Origin: Hymenoscyphus infarciens | Lineage: Eukaryota; Ascomycota; Leotiomycetes; Helotiales; Helotiaceae | Length of the DNA stretch: 64,000 nt | Reading direction: 5' to 3' | Assembly: GCA_001414345.1 (NCBI GenBank) | Contig: LLCB01000059.1 | Coordinates: forward strand, 163,579-227,578 | Shown here: one piece after another, positions 35,000 through 45,205 of the stretch | Numbering within the stretch: position 1 is the first letter of the stretch | Layout of the letters: each line of letters begins with the position of its first letter | Made by a program: the position numbers and the translations under genes | The notes under the pieces: generated by a model | Databases searched by the model: none | Seen by the model: only the letters and a program-made list of their open reading frames with translations | What the model was told of the DNA's origin: nothing

Positions 35000-36915
35000 G
35001 AGAACACACCATGTACAATTAAGGTAGTTGCAGGTGTGGTTGCACTCGAGACCTTCGCCCGCTTTCCCCGAAAACAATCCCCCTCCACTCATGGTGGTCA
35101 TCCCCTTTCAGGCAGGGAGAAGGTCGATCAGCGCCTCACCCACGTTCTTCCTATCTCTTTTTCTCCGCGAGACATCGTGAGACGAGACGACTCCAGATGA
35201 ATTATCGCCCCCAAAGTCAGACCAGCCGATAGTTTGAGAAGCATAATGGCCGTGACCCATCTCTCCGCGTCAAAGGCAGGAAAAAGTACAACTGAACGAA
35301 GACGACACAAAATCAACGCCATCGGACCTACCCTACCTACCTTACCTTAGCCCAGGAAACAGGCGTTCCCGTTTCCCACTGTGTGTCGTCGGCAGCGAAT
35401 GGAATTGCGGCATGTAACTTAACACCCACGGAATATAGGCTGCTCCCGGAAACTGGAAGACAACACCACCTGGGCAGATCCGAAAGCCATTGTCAGATGT
35501 GGCTTTGCAATGGCTTCCACTCAGTCGAGAACTTTTAGGAGCCAAAGGCAAGGGGTGGCACTTTTCGACTGACAACGTTGTACTTTTGCAACGCCAACAG
35601 CCCTATTGTTTTCCTCGGATTTTTCTGGCAAGACATTCGTCATTTATTGATTACCAATTGCTTCAGTCATCCATAAAGGTGGCCATCCATTTGCCCTAAG
35701 TGGTACTAGATGGCCTATGGTGGCTTTGGTGGCTTGGAGTGTGTACGAAGCACTCGCTGTTATCTACTTCAGGTCTGCAGCAGAAATTGATTTGCATATC
35801 TCAACTTTTAGCCGCCTTCCACACGATAGAGATCACAGAAAAGGAGATTAGAGTCTATCCAGTTTCGGCAAATCTCTAGATGCTCAAAGCCGGGAGGATT
35901 CATCGCCTTTCCACTCATGCGAAGTTTCGTGTAAGCAGATAAGATCCTCTGGGTTCAACAAACTTGGATAACCGGCGTTGGAACCACTTTGTCCAGTGCA
36001 AGGAATTAAGAGAAACTCAGCATGTCCACTTTGAAATCTGTGGCTCTCTTCTTCAACCACGTTCAGACTCAGTTCCAAACATCTGGCAAGAGATTCCATG
36101 TTTCTTACAAGAGATGAGAACGGCAATCGCCGCACTGCTCTGCGACGACGATGCATCGATGGCATCTCATGCGCGCGGACCTAGACTCGATATGTTATTC
36201 GATCACTGCCAACCCAATCCACCGGGTCCATCGGCGATCCTTACCCCTTACCATGTCAGCCTTGCCTCTGAACTCGGCTCTTATTAACGCTTGTGTGGAA
36301 TGGGGGTCATACGGTGGTTTCCCTCCTTTGGACTTTTATCACACTTCTGAAGGAAAAAGCGGAACGTCGTAACGCTCCCTCAAAAGGTCACGAAGTATGC
36401 AGGTACGACGAGCTGTGTTATCTGCAAACCAAAGCAAACTGCCGCGGGATTATTGATTCGTTCTGGGAAAAAGCCCTGTTCTTCCAGCGATTTCTTCTGT
36501 AGGACAAGGACGGAAGCAATCCATGTATTTCCAAGAACAGGGGCCCTATCGGCGACCCAAGACCAGGAAACGGTTTTCTACCTCTACGTGTGTAAAGAAA
36601 GTGTTTTGTACTCCAATCCTTACGAGATATATCTGCCGTTGACATTCTGCATATTTCCTCAGCCTGGAGTGTCGGTCTCTCGCTGGCCAGCCTATTATAC
36701 TGCCCTGTCATGATACTGCGGAACGACGTCGTTATTCTTACCCCATTCCAGGTTTGGGATACCTGGAAACCATCCTGCAGGTCAATATACGTTCGACGCA
36801 CGCCATCCACACTATTTCCTTTTTCAGATATGGCTTGCCGGCTGATGATCCGAAGGAGAAAACCTTATGACTATTGCACGCCAAATATTATCTTCTATAG
36901 CTGTGGCTTCCCGTC
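35000..36915. other. Gene-poor stretch
   Basis: ORFs of up to 130 codons on the minus strand (for example 36418-36810) without recognisable motifs or a convincing exon chain. They could be relics of an older gene that continues from 37461, but no family could be named. Confidence 0.4.
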
Positions 36916-37461
36916 CTAAGAATCGAACGCCCGGTCGAGATCATGGAAGTTAGAGGGCTGCCATCTTATCAGCGCACCAGATTCGATCCGGTGACTACAA
37001 GCGCATAGTTGTATTGTTGTCTCTTGAAACGCCTCAATATGCCAGAGCGATTCGTCCATGAATCTTGATGTCAATAGCTTGGGAGGTCGTCCCGGCTGAC
37101 GTGAGGAGCAAGTACCGTTGTAACAGAAATCAGGTGTTGGTGTGTTCCACAAACAATGCCGAGTAGAAAGTGTTCTACAAACAAGTGAGTGAAACAGCTG
37201 AAATCCTCCTATGTGGGGTCCTTCTTCTCCCAAAATGCTCCCAAAATGCACAGTTGCAGCATTGGGGCAAAGATGATCCTTCGTACAACATGTGGTCATC
37301 CAATTTATATACTCGTGTGTCTTTGCATCCTCCATCATCAATTCCTTTGCTAGATATCCCGGTTCCAGAGGGGGAAAGCAGTATGTTTTCAGTGGGTCTT
37401 TAGGTAGTGTCACATACAGAGTAGAGTGCATATATTTGACATTCTGGCTTACATGCGCCAC
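36916..37461 (-). CDS. Unrecognised ORF, 181 codons, doubtful
   Basis: The longest open frame between the AT-rich element and 45 kb. It is Cys-rich (W-M-T-T-C-C-T-K-D-H-L-C-P and later C-Y-N-G-T-C) but matches no domain I know. It stops at 36916. The same strand stays partly open downstream to 36418 in a different frame, which might reflect a spliced or decayed gene. Coding status is uncertain. Confidence 0.2.
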   Translation of the reverse strand: MAHVSQNVKYMHSTLYVTLPKDPLKTYCFPPLEPGYLAKELMMEDAKTHEYINWMTTCCTKDHLCPNAATVHFGSILGEEGPHIGGFQLFHSLVCRTLSTRHCLWNTPTPDFCYNGTCSSRQPGRPPKLLTSRFMDESLWHIEAFQETTIQLCACSHRIESGALIRWQPSNFHDLDRAFDS

Positions 37462-39244
37462 TCCTTGTACGTTAGTAAGTGTGGGCTGAGGTCGAGAGAA
37501 GCTAAACTTCTCGCAAATGCAAAAGCCCCCTCACCGGGCGAATTTCAGGCTAAATATGGACCAGAAAAGAGGGAGAAAAGAGAAAAACCACAGTCCCACA
37601 TCCGTATTCGTACCGCTGTATTACGTTAGCTGTAAGTCGAAAGACTGTCCAGATGTAGCTCACTGATTTTGGGGTTATATTTCATAGTAGGCCTTTATAT
37701 TACTTACGTTCTACGGAAACCCCTTTTTACTACTTTGGTAATCTTAACGAGATCAACTGACATGCCCTGCAGGACTCGTCATCATCGAAGGGTCAAAAAA
37801 AAACTTCCAGCATCGAATGGATTTTTCCTTCCAAATTCGATTTACCAACAGAGAAGGAGGCGGCTTCAAAGGCGGACGGGGAAGGGGTGCCATGTCTCAT
37901 TTTCTTCACACCACCAACATTGCAACAGCTGGGATCGTTTTCATTGGCTACCAAACTGGCGGTCAAGGTTGGATCTCCCTCTGGCTTGTCTGTCACTTTC
38001 GGTGCACTTTCAGGTGGTTTTTCTTTTCTTCTTCCAAGATTAGATTGGGTAATCTGATCTGTATGTGTGTTGGGTATTCGCCGGGTGCTAATTTCTGGAA
38101 GTTTCGGTATGGAGCTCGCTCTCACCAAGAGTTGCGGAAGTTCATGACAGTTGTCCAATGTGCTTGCCCTTCTACAATTCTTCCAACTCTTTTGGAATAA
38201 TAATGGTAACGTGAACCAAACTATCCCAGAATTCCTTGGTAATCAAATTCCTTTTTCCGCGTCTTGGTCGAACGATTACGTGGTGAGATTCTGCTCTTAA
38301 CCAGTTACGAATTCCAGCACCCCCTGATGCCCCCCTTGATTTCTTTTATGGGGAGAGAATCAATAGTTTAGGTATCTTTTCTGTCCATTTCATTCTTGCG
38401 CGCCCCAAAAATGGCTTGTCACCGAGTACTCCCAGCTTCTTTGAGAGTTGGGGATGCACACTTCGACGCTTCGAGACCCCACCAAAATGCTTGAAAGTTA
38501 CCTACCTACCTATCGGCCGCGGAAGGCATCATCGAGGATTGAGCTTCATCGAGCCATAAAGAAAGAAGCGGGGTCGAAGTGCATGTCGAGATGGAGGTGT
38601 GGTCAAGATGGCAGGTGTGACCCGTGTGATGGCCAAGACCACCTGCAGTCTTAACTCTCGAGTTGGCTGTCGAGGAATAGGTATAGTGAGTAGTAAGGGA
38701 AGGAGCCACATCATCCCCAGTGTAGAGTGACCCGCATAAACTTTCGATATCTGATCGAGGCGTCAAGATTGTGAGTTGTGGTCGAGAGTGTCACTCCATC
38801 GTGATATAGAAAAGGATCCTCGACCCACCACGCTACCGCTCAAACGAGATTTGCTCAGAGCTTAACCCCCTAGGATTGGACTTTTCTGTCTTCTCTTCTT
38901 GGAAATTTTCTTTCTTTTCTACTCGGAATTATTCTGATGGGCGCCACGAGCGTGTGAGGCCAGAGGACGTCAAGTTCTGAAATATATTCCTAGAGTGTTG
39001 GGTATGACACATGGCAATGTGTTACTCTCCAGTCTGTTCAATGGAGGCTTTGTCATTTCATTTGAATCATTATTGTTTTTCACGTTTTGGATACGGTATC
39101 TAGTGGAGAGAATACAGAGTGTACGATCTTTACATTGTTTGGTCTATGGGGGAAGATATTCTTCGTGGTACCTTCCGAACTACACATCATGCTCTTCGAG
39201 GAACCAACTAAATCCCCAATCCTTTAAGCATCAGATACGGCTTC
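37462..39244. other. Gene-free stretch
   Basis: Normal composition. Short ORFs only, on both strands, with no motif. Nothing else seen. Confidence 0.45.
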
Positions 39245-40129
39245 TCAGAATGTAAATTTTGGACATTGCCAGCCTTCACATCTTGACCACATGAAATACT
39301 GTTGATCAGCTTGAAATTGTTGGAGAGACAAATTCAAGGCGGCAATTTTTCGGTCTCGCTCAACAACTCTTCTACCATGCATTTGTGTGAAGAACACTGC
39401 CATTATATCCTCCAAGCGGTCCCACTACAAAAAAATTAACATACAGTTTTCTCGTCGCCTAACCACTTTTTAAAAAGAACAAAGGGAAAGATTACTTACT
39501 GTCTCTGGGGCATTGCTAATGGCATGGCAGAAATCATCGAAAAATCCCCGGAACAATCCACTTTTATTGGCCCACTCCTCCACACTCAAATTAGGTCTCT
39601 TGAATCGAACATACTTTAAAGGATTTCTTTGATCGACTACAAGGATGACTGCAGACTTGTTAGCCAGTTGTATAGACTGAGGAACATTACATACCTTCTC
39701 TGACACCAAGAAATTGCAAGGCAGCAAGGAAACCAGTGATGGCCTCCGCCATATTACCGTTGGGGGCAGCTGTATTGTTCTCCCCTCTAATAAGTCGGGC
39801 CCAAGTGCAAAACTCAACGGAAATACAAGGAACATCACGATCCTTTCTTAGAATTGTAAGACCAAGGTATTGCTCTGACGTAACTTCCCCCTGACAGTAT
39901 ACTCCAGGAACGAAATGCTTTTTCAACATGTGGTAAAGACCAGCGTTGATGGGGACATCAAGGAAGAATGGGATTTGTTTGTCGTGTATGATGTGGGTGG
40001 AAGGGGTTGCACTCGAAAGTGACGGTTGGTAAAACTGGATCCACCTGGAGCTCAAAGATTGCCCATGTGCTTCCTGGCTGGCATGGCGGAGGGTGGTATG
40101 AACGTCAATCCCCACCTTCGCGAGATGTC
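39245..40129 (-). CDS. Unknown fungal protein, 5' end unresolved
   Basis: I do not recognise the family. Three exons fit together with good splice signals: 40129-39695, 39648-39500 and 39424-39245. The intron at 39694-39649 has GTATGT, a CTAAC branch site and TGCAG; the next uses GTAAGT and TTTGTAG. Frame is kept to the TGA at 39245-39247. The readable product is about 254 residues, with segments G-V-R-E-V-I-L-V-V-D-Q-R-N-P and F-D-D-F-C-H-A-I-S-N-A-P-E-T. It has no signal peptide or membrane helix in the visible part. An acceptor precedes 40129 and a likely upstream exon begins at the ATG near 40237 (M-E-M-P-F-P), with a donor at 40188, but the two phases do not match by one base. So either the first exon is elsewhere or the gene is broken. 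It could be lineage-specific. Confidence 0.5.
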
Positions 40130-40512
40130 CTGTGACATTGTAGAGTATTAGACAAATACGCCGGCAAAGGGCAAAATTGCTTTACACCTTCTTTGTGTTT
40201 CTGATGCTGGAAATGGCATTTCCATCGGAGACCACGTTAATTTAAAAGGTCTTGAGGATGATATTTAGTTCTACTAAGGAATCAGCTAAGAGAACCAGGA
40301 TGATTGAACAAGTATATCATTTCTTTCTCCTTGAATTCTCACAACCTGTTACTTCCAAACTCCCTTGTTTTGCACCTTCACAGTACTCTCGAACTCGTGA
40401 TACCATCTCCTCTGCGTATTATCCTTCTTCTTGAAGAATCTATATAGGCCACTAAAACTTCATTCATATAACCACGGACAAACTCCCCTCCGTATCCCCT
40501 GGCTCTAAGTGA

Positions 40513-40894
40513 CTACTCAATATTGTAGAGGGTGTCCAATGGCAAGATATTGCCGTACTCTTTGAAGTATCTTGCCCAATCCTGTACTGATGGGAATCCT
40601 GCCGGGCCTGGTTTGATATGCTTGAGAACCAAATATTGTACAAAACTGTCCGCTTGACTTGCGTTTAGATATTCGCTTGTTTCCTCTAGGGGGGAGGGGG
40701 GTGGAGGTGCAAGTTTCGACATTATAGTGTTCACCAGAGGGTGCTTGATCAGAGATGGTCTCAGAATTGAGTGGTTCAGATTTCTCGATTTCAGGTGGGT
40801 TCGTGGTTTTTGATTTCGATGGAACCTTCCTTGTTCCTGGAACTGGGGACATTTCATGGATTTCGAAAAGTGGGGTAGTAGCCCCCACAGTCAT
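40513..40894 (-). CDS. Small two-exon gene of unknown function
   Basis: Unrecognised. The exons 40894-40735 and 40685-40513 join across a 49-nt intron (GTGAAC to a pyrimidine tract ending CCCTAG), giving 110 residues in frame. The N-terminal half is rich in Pro, Ser and Lys. The C-terminal half looks folded: Q-A-D-S-F-V-Q-Y-L-V-L-K-H, then F-P-S-V-Q-D-W-A-R-Y-F-K-E-Y-G-N. Its ATG overlaps the stop of the ORF upstream (ATGA), so the two may be one gene split by an indel. No domain named. Confidence 0.4.
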
Positions 40895-41154
40895 CTTGGC
40901 TGGCTAGGGGAGCTCTTTATGAGATATTGGAGGAATGACCCTTTTTGGTTGTTTGTATCTGGATTTCTATGCTCGTGGCGATTTGCTAGTTGGAATTTGT
41001 GTTCCGGTTGGGGGAAGAATGTTGTTTCTGGGAAAGTGGCACAATACATGATTAGGAGGAACCCTGGAGCTAGCGTTATTGTGTAACCTAATAAGATAGC
41101 CAGCCTGAAGAAGAGCTGGTCAGAATTGCCGTTTGTCTGGTTACTTGGGCTCAT
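40891..41154 (-). CDS. Small ORF with one membrane helix
   Basis: 87 codons from an ATG in good context (ACAAGATGAG). After a polar start, residues about 15-39 form one hydrophobic helix (LFFRLAILLGYTITLAPGFL then LIMY). The rest is polar and basic. It ends at TGA 40891-40893, overlapping the next ORF start by four bases. It could be the N-terminal half of a single membrane protein if a base is missing or extra. Confidence 0.35.
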   Translation of the reverse strand: MSPSNQTNGNSDQLFFRLAILLGYTITLAPGFLLIMYCATFPETTFFPQPEHKFQLANRHEHRNPDTNNQKGSFLQYLIKSSPSQPR

Positions 41155-42043
41155 CTTGTGGAGGAATATTCTGCGGCTGGAAAATTCTGGTGTTGGTTGA
41201 AATTGTAAGAACTAGATTTGACGAAGCTTGAAAGGGAAATATTTACCTTTTGAAGTAAGGAAGGGTGTGTTGGAGAAATAATAGGAACAATAAGAACAAT
41301 CTCATGTTTCAGACCGGACTTCTCACTGGTCACTCGGCTATGCTAGGAGAATCAAAAAACAGGTGGGAATTGGATGTTGCCAATGGAAAGAAACTGTCCC
41401 TTTCCATGTTTCACCTGAATTGAAACATAAGTAGTGGAAGTTACTCAGTAGGGGGAAAGAAGTCTGGGTGAAAATTTGACCTCAGAACTTTTTTCAAAGT
41501 TATTAGCTCACCAGAGGGTGTAGGTATTCGTGGCGGGGTTCTGTATCTAATTCCCTATTATACGAACGATCTGGAAGAATGACAAAGTTTAAATGCCGAT
41601 TGATTGAGACCAACTCGCACAATTATATTGTGCGAAATGGGAGGAGATAATCTAGAACAATGTTTCTATGGATTGCTATGAATAGCTACACGCGCCAGTG
41701 GGCTGGAACCACTGAAACTCGTGGTTACAAAGATAGCTCAAATTATCAACTTATACTTATTATTTTGTGTTGTAGCTGGAGGTACGCCTGCTTCTCTTAT
41801 TACTCCAGTCGTAGTAGCAGAACGATCTGAGGAGGTTTGAGACGAGAAGAAAGAGAGTTTCTGATTCTAAACCTGTTAGGACAACACTATCACTTGGCCT
41901 AAACCGTTCCCCACAGTCCATGTAGAAATTGTATGTACATAAAGCAAATGATGAAAGTTTTTTCCTCTTACTACGCCGTGATCGTACATGGGGAAGAATC
42001 CTAATATTTATGTTCTGTTTCCCTTGTTGTTACCACCTTAGTA
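41155..42043. other. Intergenic
   Basis: No gene seen. Contains the 5' flank of the small minus-strand ORFs and the 3' flank of the HIT gene. Confidence 0.5.
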
Positions 42044-42664
42044 TCATGACTCTCCATCAAGAAGTTCCATTTGCTCTCTATAAATAGCAGCTTCCTCATT
42101 CATGACTTCCGCTGACCTTGGCTTCCGAAGGGCATCCTCAATCTTTGGGAACTTCCCCTCAGGGATTGGGCGATTCTGATCCCAATGCCCACCTCCAACG
42201 TTTCCTTCCTCAGTCTGAAGTCGGTCATAAATGCCATCGCCTTCTGTTGAACCTTTCGTCCTGGGGATGACATGGCAATGGAGATGAGCAACAGTTTGAC
42301 CTGCCCATGGACCATCTTGGATCGTGATGTTAAAACTTCCGTCCTCGGGCTTTCCGATTTCAGGTCCAGTGCCGAAATGTTTTCTTGCAAGCATCTTTTG
42401 TACTTTTTGAACCGTCGAGAAGAGGTCTGTGACTTCATCTTGCGTCAGATCCGTCAAGCGCTTGACTTGTCGATATGGAATGACCAAAACGTGGCCTGGT
42501 AGAATTGGTTTGATATTGACAAGAGCGAAGCATAGCGGCGTATTGTAAAAGATCTGAAAAGGGGGTTAAGTAAATAAACGGCCAAGTATAGATTATATCG
42601 AACATTGAGTTACCTGATCCGTGACTTCGAATGCCCCAAAATGGACAGCTTTCTTGGAACTCAT
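42044..42664 (-). CDS. hnt2: Fhit-like HIT hydrolase (diadenosine polyphosphate hydrolase)
   Basis: Family members hydrolyse Ap3A/Ap4A-type dinucleotides to AMP plus NDP through a nucleotidyl-histidine intermediate. Exons are 42664-42614 and 42553-42044, separated by a 60-nt phase-0 intron, giving 186 residues, close to fission yeast Aph1 and yeast Hnt2. The first exon gives an F-G-x-F-E-V-T-D-Q start. Then come the Fhit-branch motifs A-L-V-N-I-K-P-I-L-P-G-H-V-L-V-I-P, F-N-I-T-I-Q-D-G-x-x-A-G-Q-T-V and the histidine triad H107-L-H109-C-H111-V-I-P-R. The C-terminal part has the variable linker and E-E-A-A-I-Y-R-E-Q seen in fungal Fhit proteins. It is transcribed divergently from the GH131 gene with about 600 bp between. 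Confidence 0.93.
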
Positions 42665-43269
42665 GGCGCGAGAGAATTGGGGACGCGTAAAGAGACCTCG
42701 CAATATCATAATCCCATGAATTCCTTAGCTTTGCGAACCCCTTTATGAACACCCAAAAATTCCGATTTCCTTGTTTGAAGAAGATTGCGCTGTACTGTTC
42801 TGGCCTAAAGGCTTGGCAGGCACGTGGCAGGGACGCTTCGAAACAACTTCATTTCACCTCGCAATCTACATGAGAACACCATGCCTCCAACAAACATACT
42901 TTTTCATGAGTTGCACGATTTTACCTCATTGAACATGCGATGAACCAAGCAAAATGTCCACAACAGGAGAGGAACGAGGCGTTCCGTGGTTCGTGCGAGA
43001 GTCCCTTTCTCTTTTGGATTCGAGGACGGAGAAATTTCCCCTCTTCACATGGCAAAGTCCGGAGTATAAAGTTATACCATCCGCGCCTTTCCTGCTGTTG
43101 CTTTCTGCTTTTCTGCTTGACTGCCTTTTGTCGCTCACTATCGTTCAAGTCATTCTTTTTTTCTACCCCTTCATTTCCAATTCCCAAGCGCAAGCGCTTT
43201 TTCCATTCATTCAGAAGCTTCTATCACCAATACCAATCAATTCGATTCTGAGAATCTTCCTTGCCCAAT
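42665..43269. promoter_or_regulatory. Divergent promoter region of the HIT and GH131 genes
   Basis: 605 bp between two divergent starts. On the plus strand a TATA-like GTATAAAG lies at about 43064. It is followed by a long pyrimidine-rich tract at 43080-43220, a common layout upstream of fungal start codons. No specific operator was identified. Confidence 0.35.
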
Positions 43270-44532
43270 ATGTACAAATCAACCTTACTTCTTGCAAGCC
43301 TTACAAAGCTAGCTGTCGGTGGAACAGTGCTGTGGGAAGGACGTTTCAACGATGTTACGTCCAATGCTGATATCGAGGCGTGGTCGTGGAGCAACCAAGT
43401 TGGTCCTTACCAATACTACATCGTGAGTTGACCATCAATCTGTTTTTCGATAATAAATTAAGCGTTTGATAGCACGGTTCCTCGGCAATCTCCTCATACG
43501 TCAACCTCGATTCGACCTTCAAGAACCCAGCAGATACGGGTAGCACACAGGGTGTGAAAATCACCTTGGATGACACCGCTTTCTGGAATGGCCAGACTAT
43601 GAGAAGAACTGAACTCATTCCTCAAACTACTGCTCCCATCAATAAGGGGAAAGTCTACTATCACTTTAGTATGCAGCGTACAGATGTCAACGCCCCCGAT
43701 GTGGCCAAGGAGCACCAGTAAATTCCCTCTTTCTTCTGCTATCTCTAATTACGTCGATTTTTAACTTTATCCCTAGAATCGCGTTCTTCGAATCCCACTT
43801 CACCGAAATGAAATATGGGGGGCAAAGCGGCGCAACAAACTTGACCTGGAATGCCGCTTCGACCGGGCAGTGGAGTACTATTTGGGAGGCCGGTGCTTGG
43901 CATAATATTGCCTACGAAATTGACTTCGATGCCGGGTCTGTAGCGTTTTGGCACTCAACTGGAGCTGATGACCTTGTTCTCACCGTTCCAGCCGTCACCG
44001 TGTCTGCTTCTAGTGATGGGAAGGACTGGCATTTGGGTGTTCTTGAGTTACCTCTGTAAGCAAATATTTCCTCTTTCTGTCACGCCCTGTTCCTGGCTTA
44101 AGCCCAACTTGGGAATAATGCTAACTTGTTTTTTCTGAAAGTGACGGTTCTGTCGATGCAACTGAGGATATCTATTTCAGCGGGGTTTACGTTGAGAGCG
44201 GAGATTTGACAACCAGCGTGTCTGGTCCAGGGGGCGTTGCTGCTGCTCCTGTTGCCTCAGCGTCTGTCTCTTCAGCAACCAGCGCCGCTTCGACGCTAGT
44301 TCCAACGATTTCCAGCGTCTCATCTATTGCTGCTTCATCCGTTAGTGTAACTTCTGCTGTTGCTCAAATCACCTCAAGCGCAGTCGATATCGGATCGAAA
44401 ACCACCATGGCAACCTCTGTACGAGCTACAGCCCCTGCCAAAGTTAGTGTCACCTCCAGTGCCCATATCTCAAACCCAGCTTCAACCCCCATCGACAAGG
44501 ACGAGGACGAGGATGAAGACGATGAGTGCTAA
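43270..44532 (+). CDS. Secreted glycoside hydrolase family 131 beta-glucanase
   Basis: GH131 enzymes cleave beta-1,3, beta-1,6 and beta-1,4 glucans outside the cell. Exons are 43270-43422, 43473-43717, 43777-44055 and 44142-44532, giving 355 residues in frame. Residues about 1-18 form a signal peptide (MYKSTLLLASLTKLAVGG). The catalytic domain is intact: W-E-G-R-F-N-D, W-S-W-S-N-Q-V-G-P-Y-Q-Y-Y-I-H-G-S, G-V-K-I-T-L-D, R-R-T-E-L-I-P-Q, K-E-H-Q-I-A-F-F-E-S-H-F-T-E-M-K, W-H-N-I-A-Y-E-I-D-F and D-W-H-L-G-V-L-E-L-P. The RTEL and HQIAFFE segments carry the likely active-site acids. No carbohydrate-binding module follows. Instead a Ser/Thr/Ala-rich tail of roughly 100 residues ends in an acidic run, DKDEDEDEDDEC. 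There is no GPI-type hydrophobic end. Confidence 0.92.
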
Positions 44533-45205
44533 ATTCTCGAACTGAAAACGAGAGAAACTTCTTCATGAACATATTTAGGTGGTTCAACGAATCCCAATAT
44601 TCTTGTATATAAATTTTAACTTCTAGCTATAAGCTTGAATTAAAAGAACTTATTCATTCTACTCGACTTTCAATTTTATTGATCCATCGTTGAATTTGAG
44701 AAGTAGAATCTTAAGCTTAGCAAGCAACTAACCAATATCATTACCTAATAATCTGTGATATCCAAACGAAACGTAATTTATTATTTATTCATGTGTGAAT
44801 GAATGAAGAAGATAGCGGATTGTGGATGAACCAACCATTCAACCAACTTTTAAAAATACCCATGAAAGTGAAGGATGTAATAGGAAAGGCAGTTTTATTA
44901 AGCCTCTATATTAATTATGACGCAGATTTCAACTTTTAGCTAGGCCAGCTTTATCAGCTGACCCACTTTATTTGATAAACCCTACAATAGCCGGTGAATA
45001 ACCGAGTCTAGTAAAATAACAACACGATCGCCAGCTTCGACCTTTTTCAACATCTCTCCAGTCCAGCCTCGACGACACCAACAACTACACGACCTTGCCA
45101 CTGCAGCGTCGATTGTAGACATTTGCTTTTCTTGCTTGGTCCTTCTCGTGCGCTTATCTTATTGCTTTATATCTTATAACTAATTGGCAGCTCAAGTATT
45201 GGACA
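44533..45205. other. Intergenic / promoter of the following gene
   Basis: Spacer of about 670 bp between tandem plus-strand genes. The last 200 bp are pyrimidine-rich, as expected upstream of a fungal start. Nothing else seen. Confidence 0.45.

Noticed and set aside
36900..36940. Possible tRNA T-arm (GTTCGATTC on the minus strand)
   Set aside because: The flanking bases do not form a five-pair T-stem and no other tRNA arms are present.
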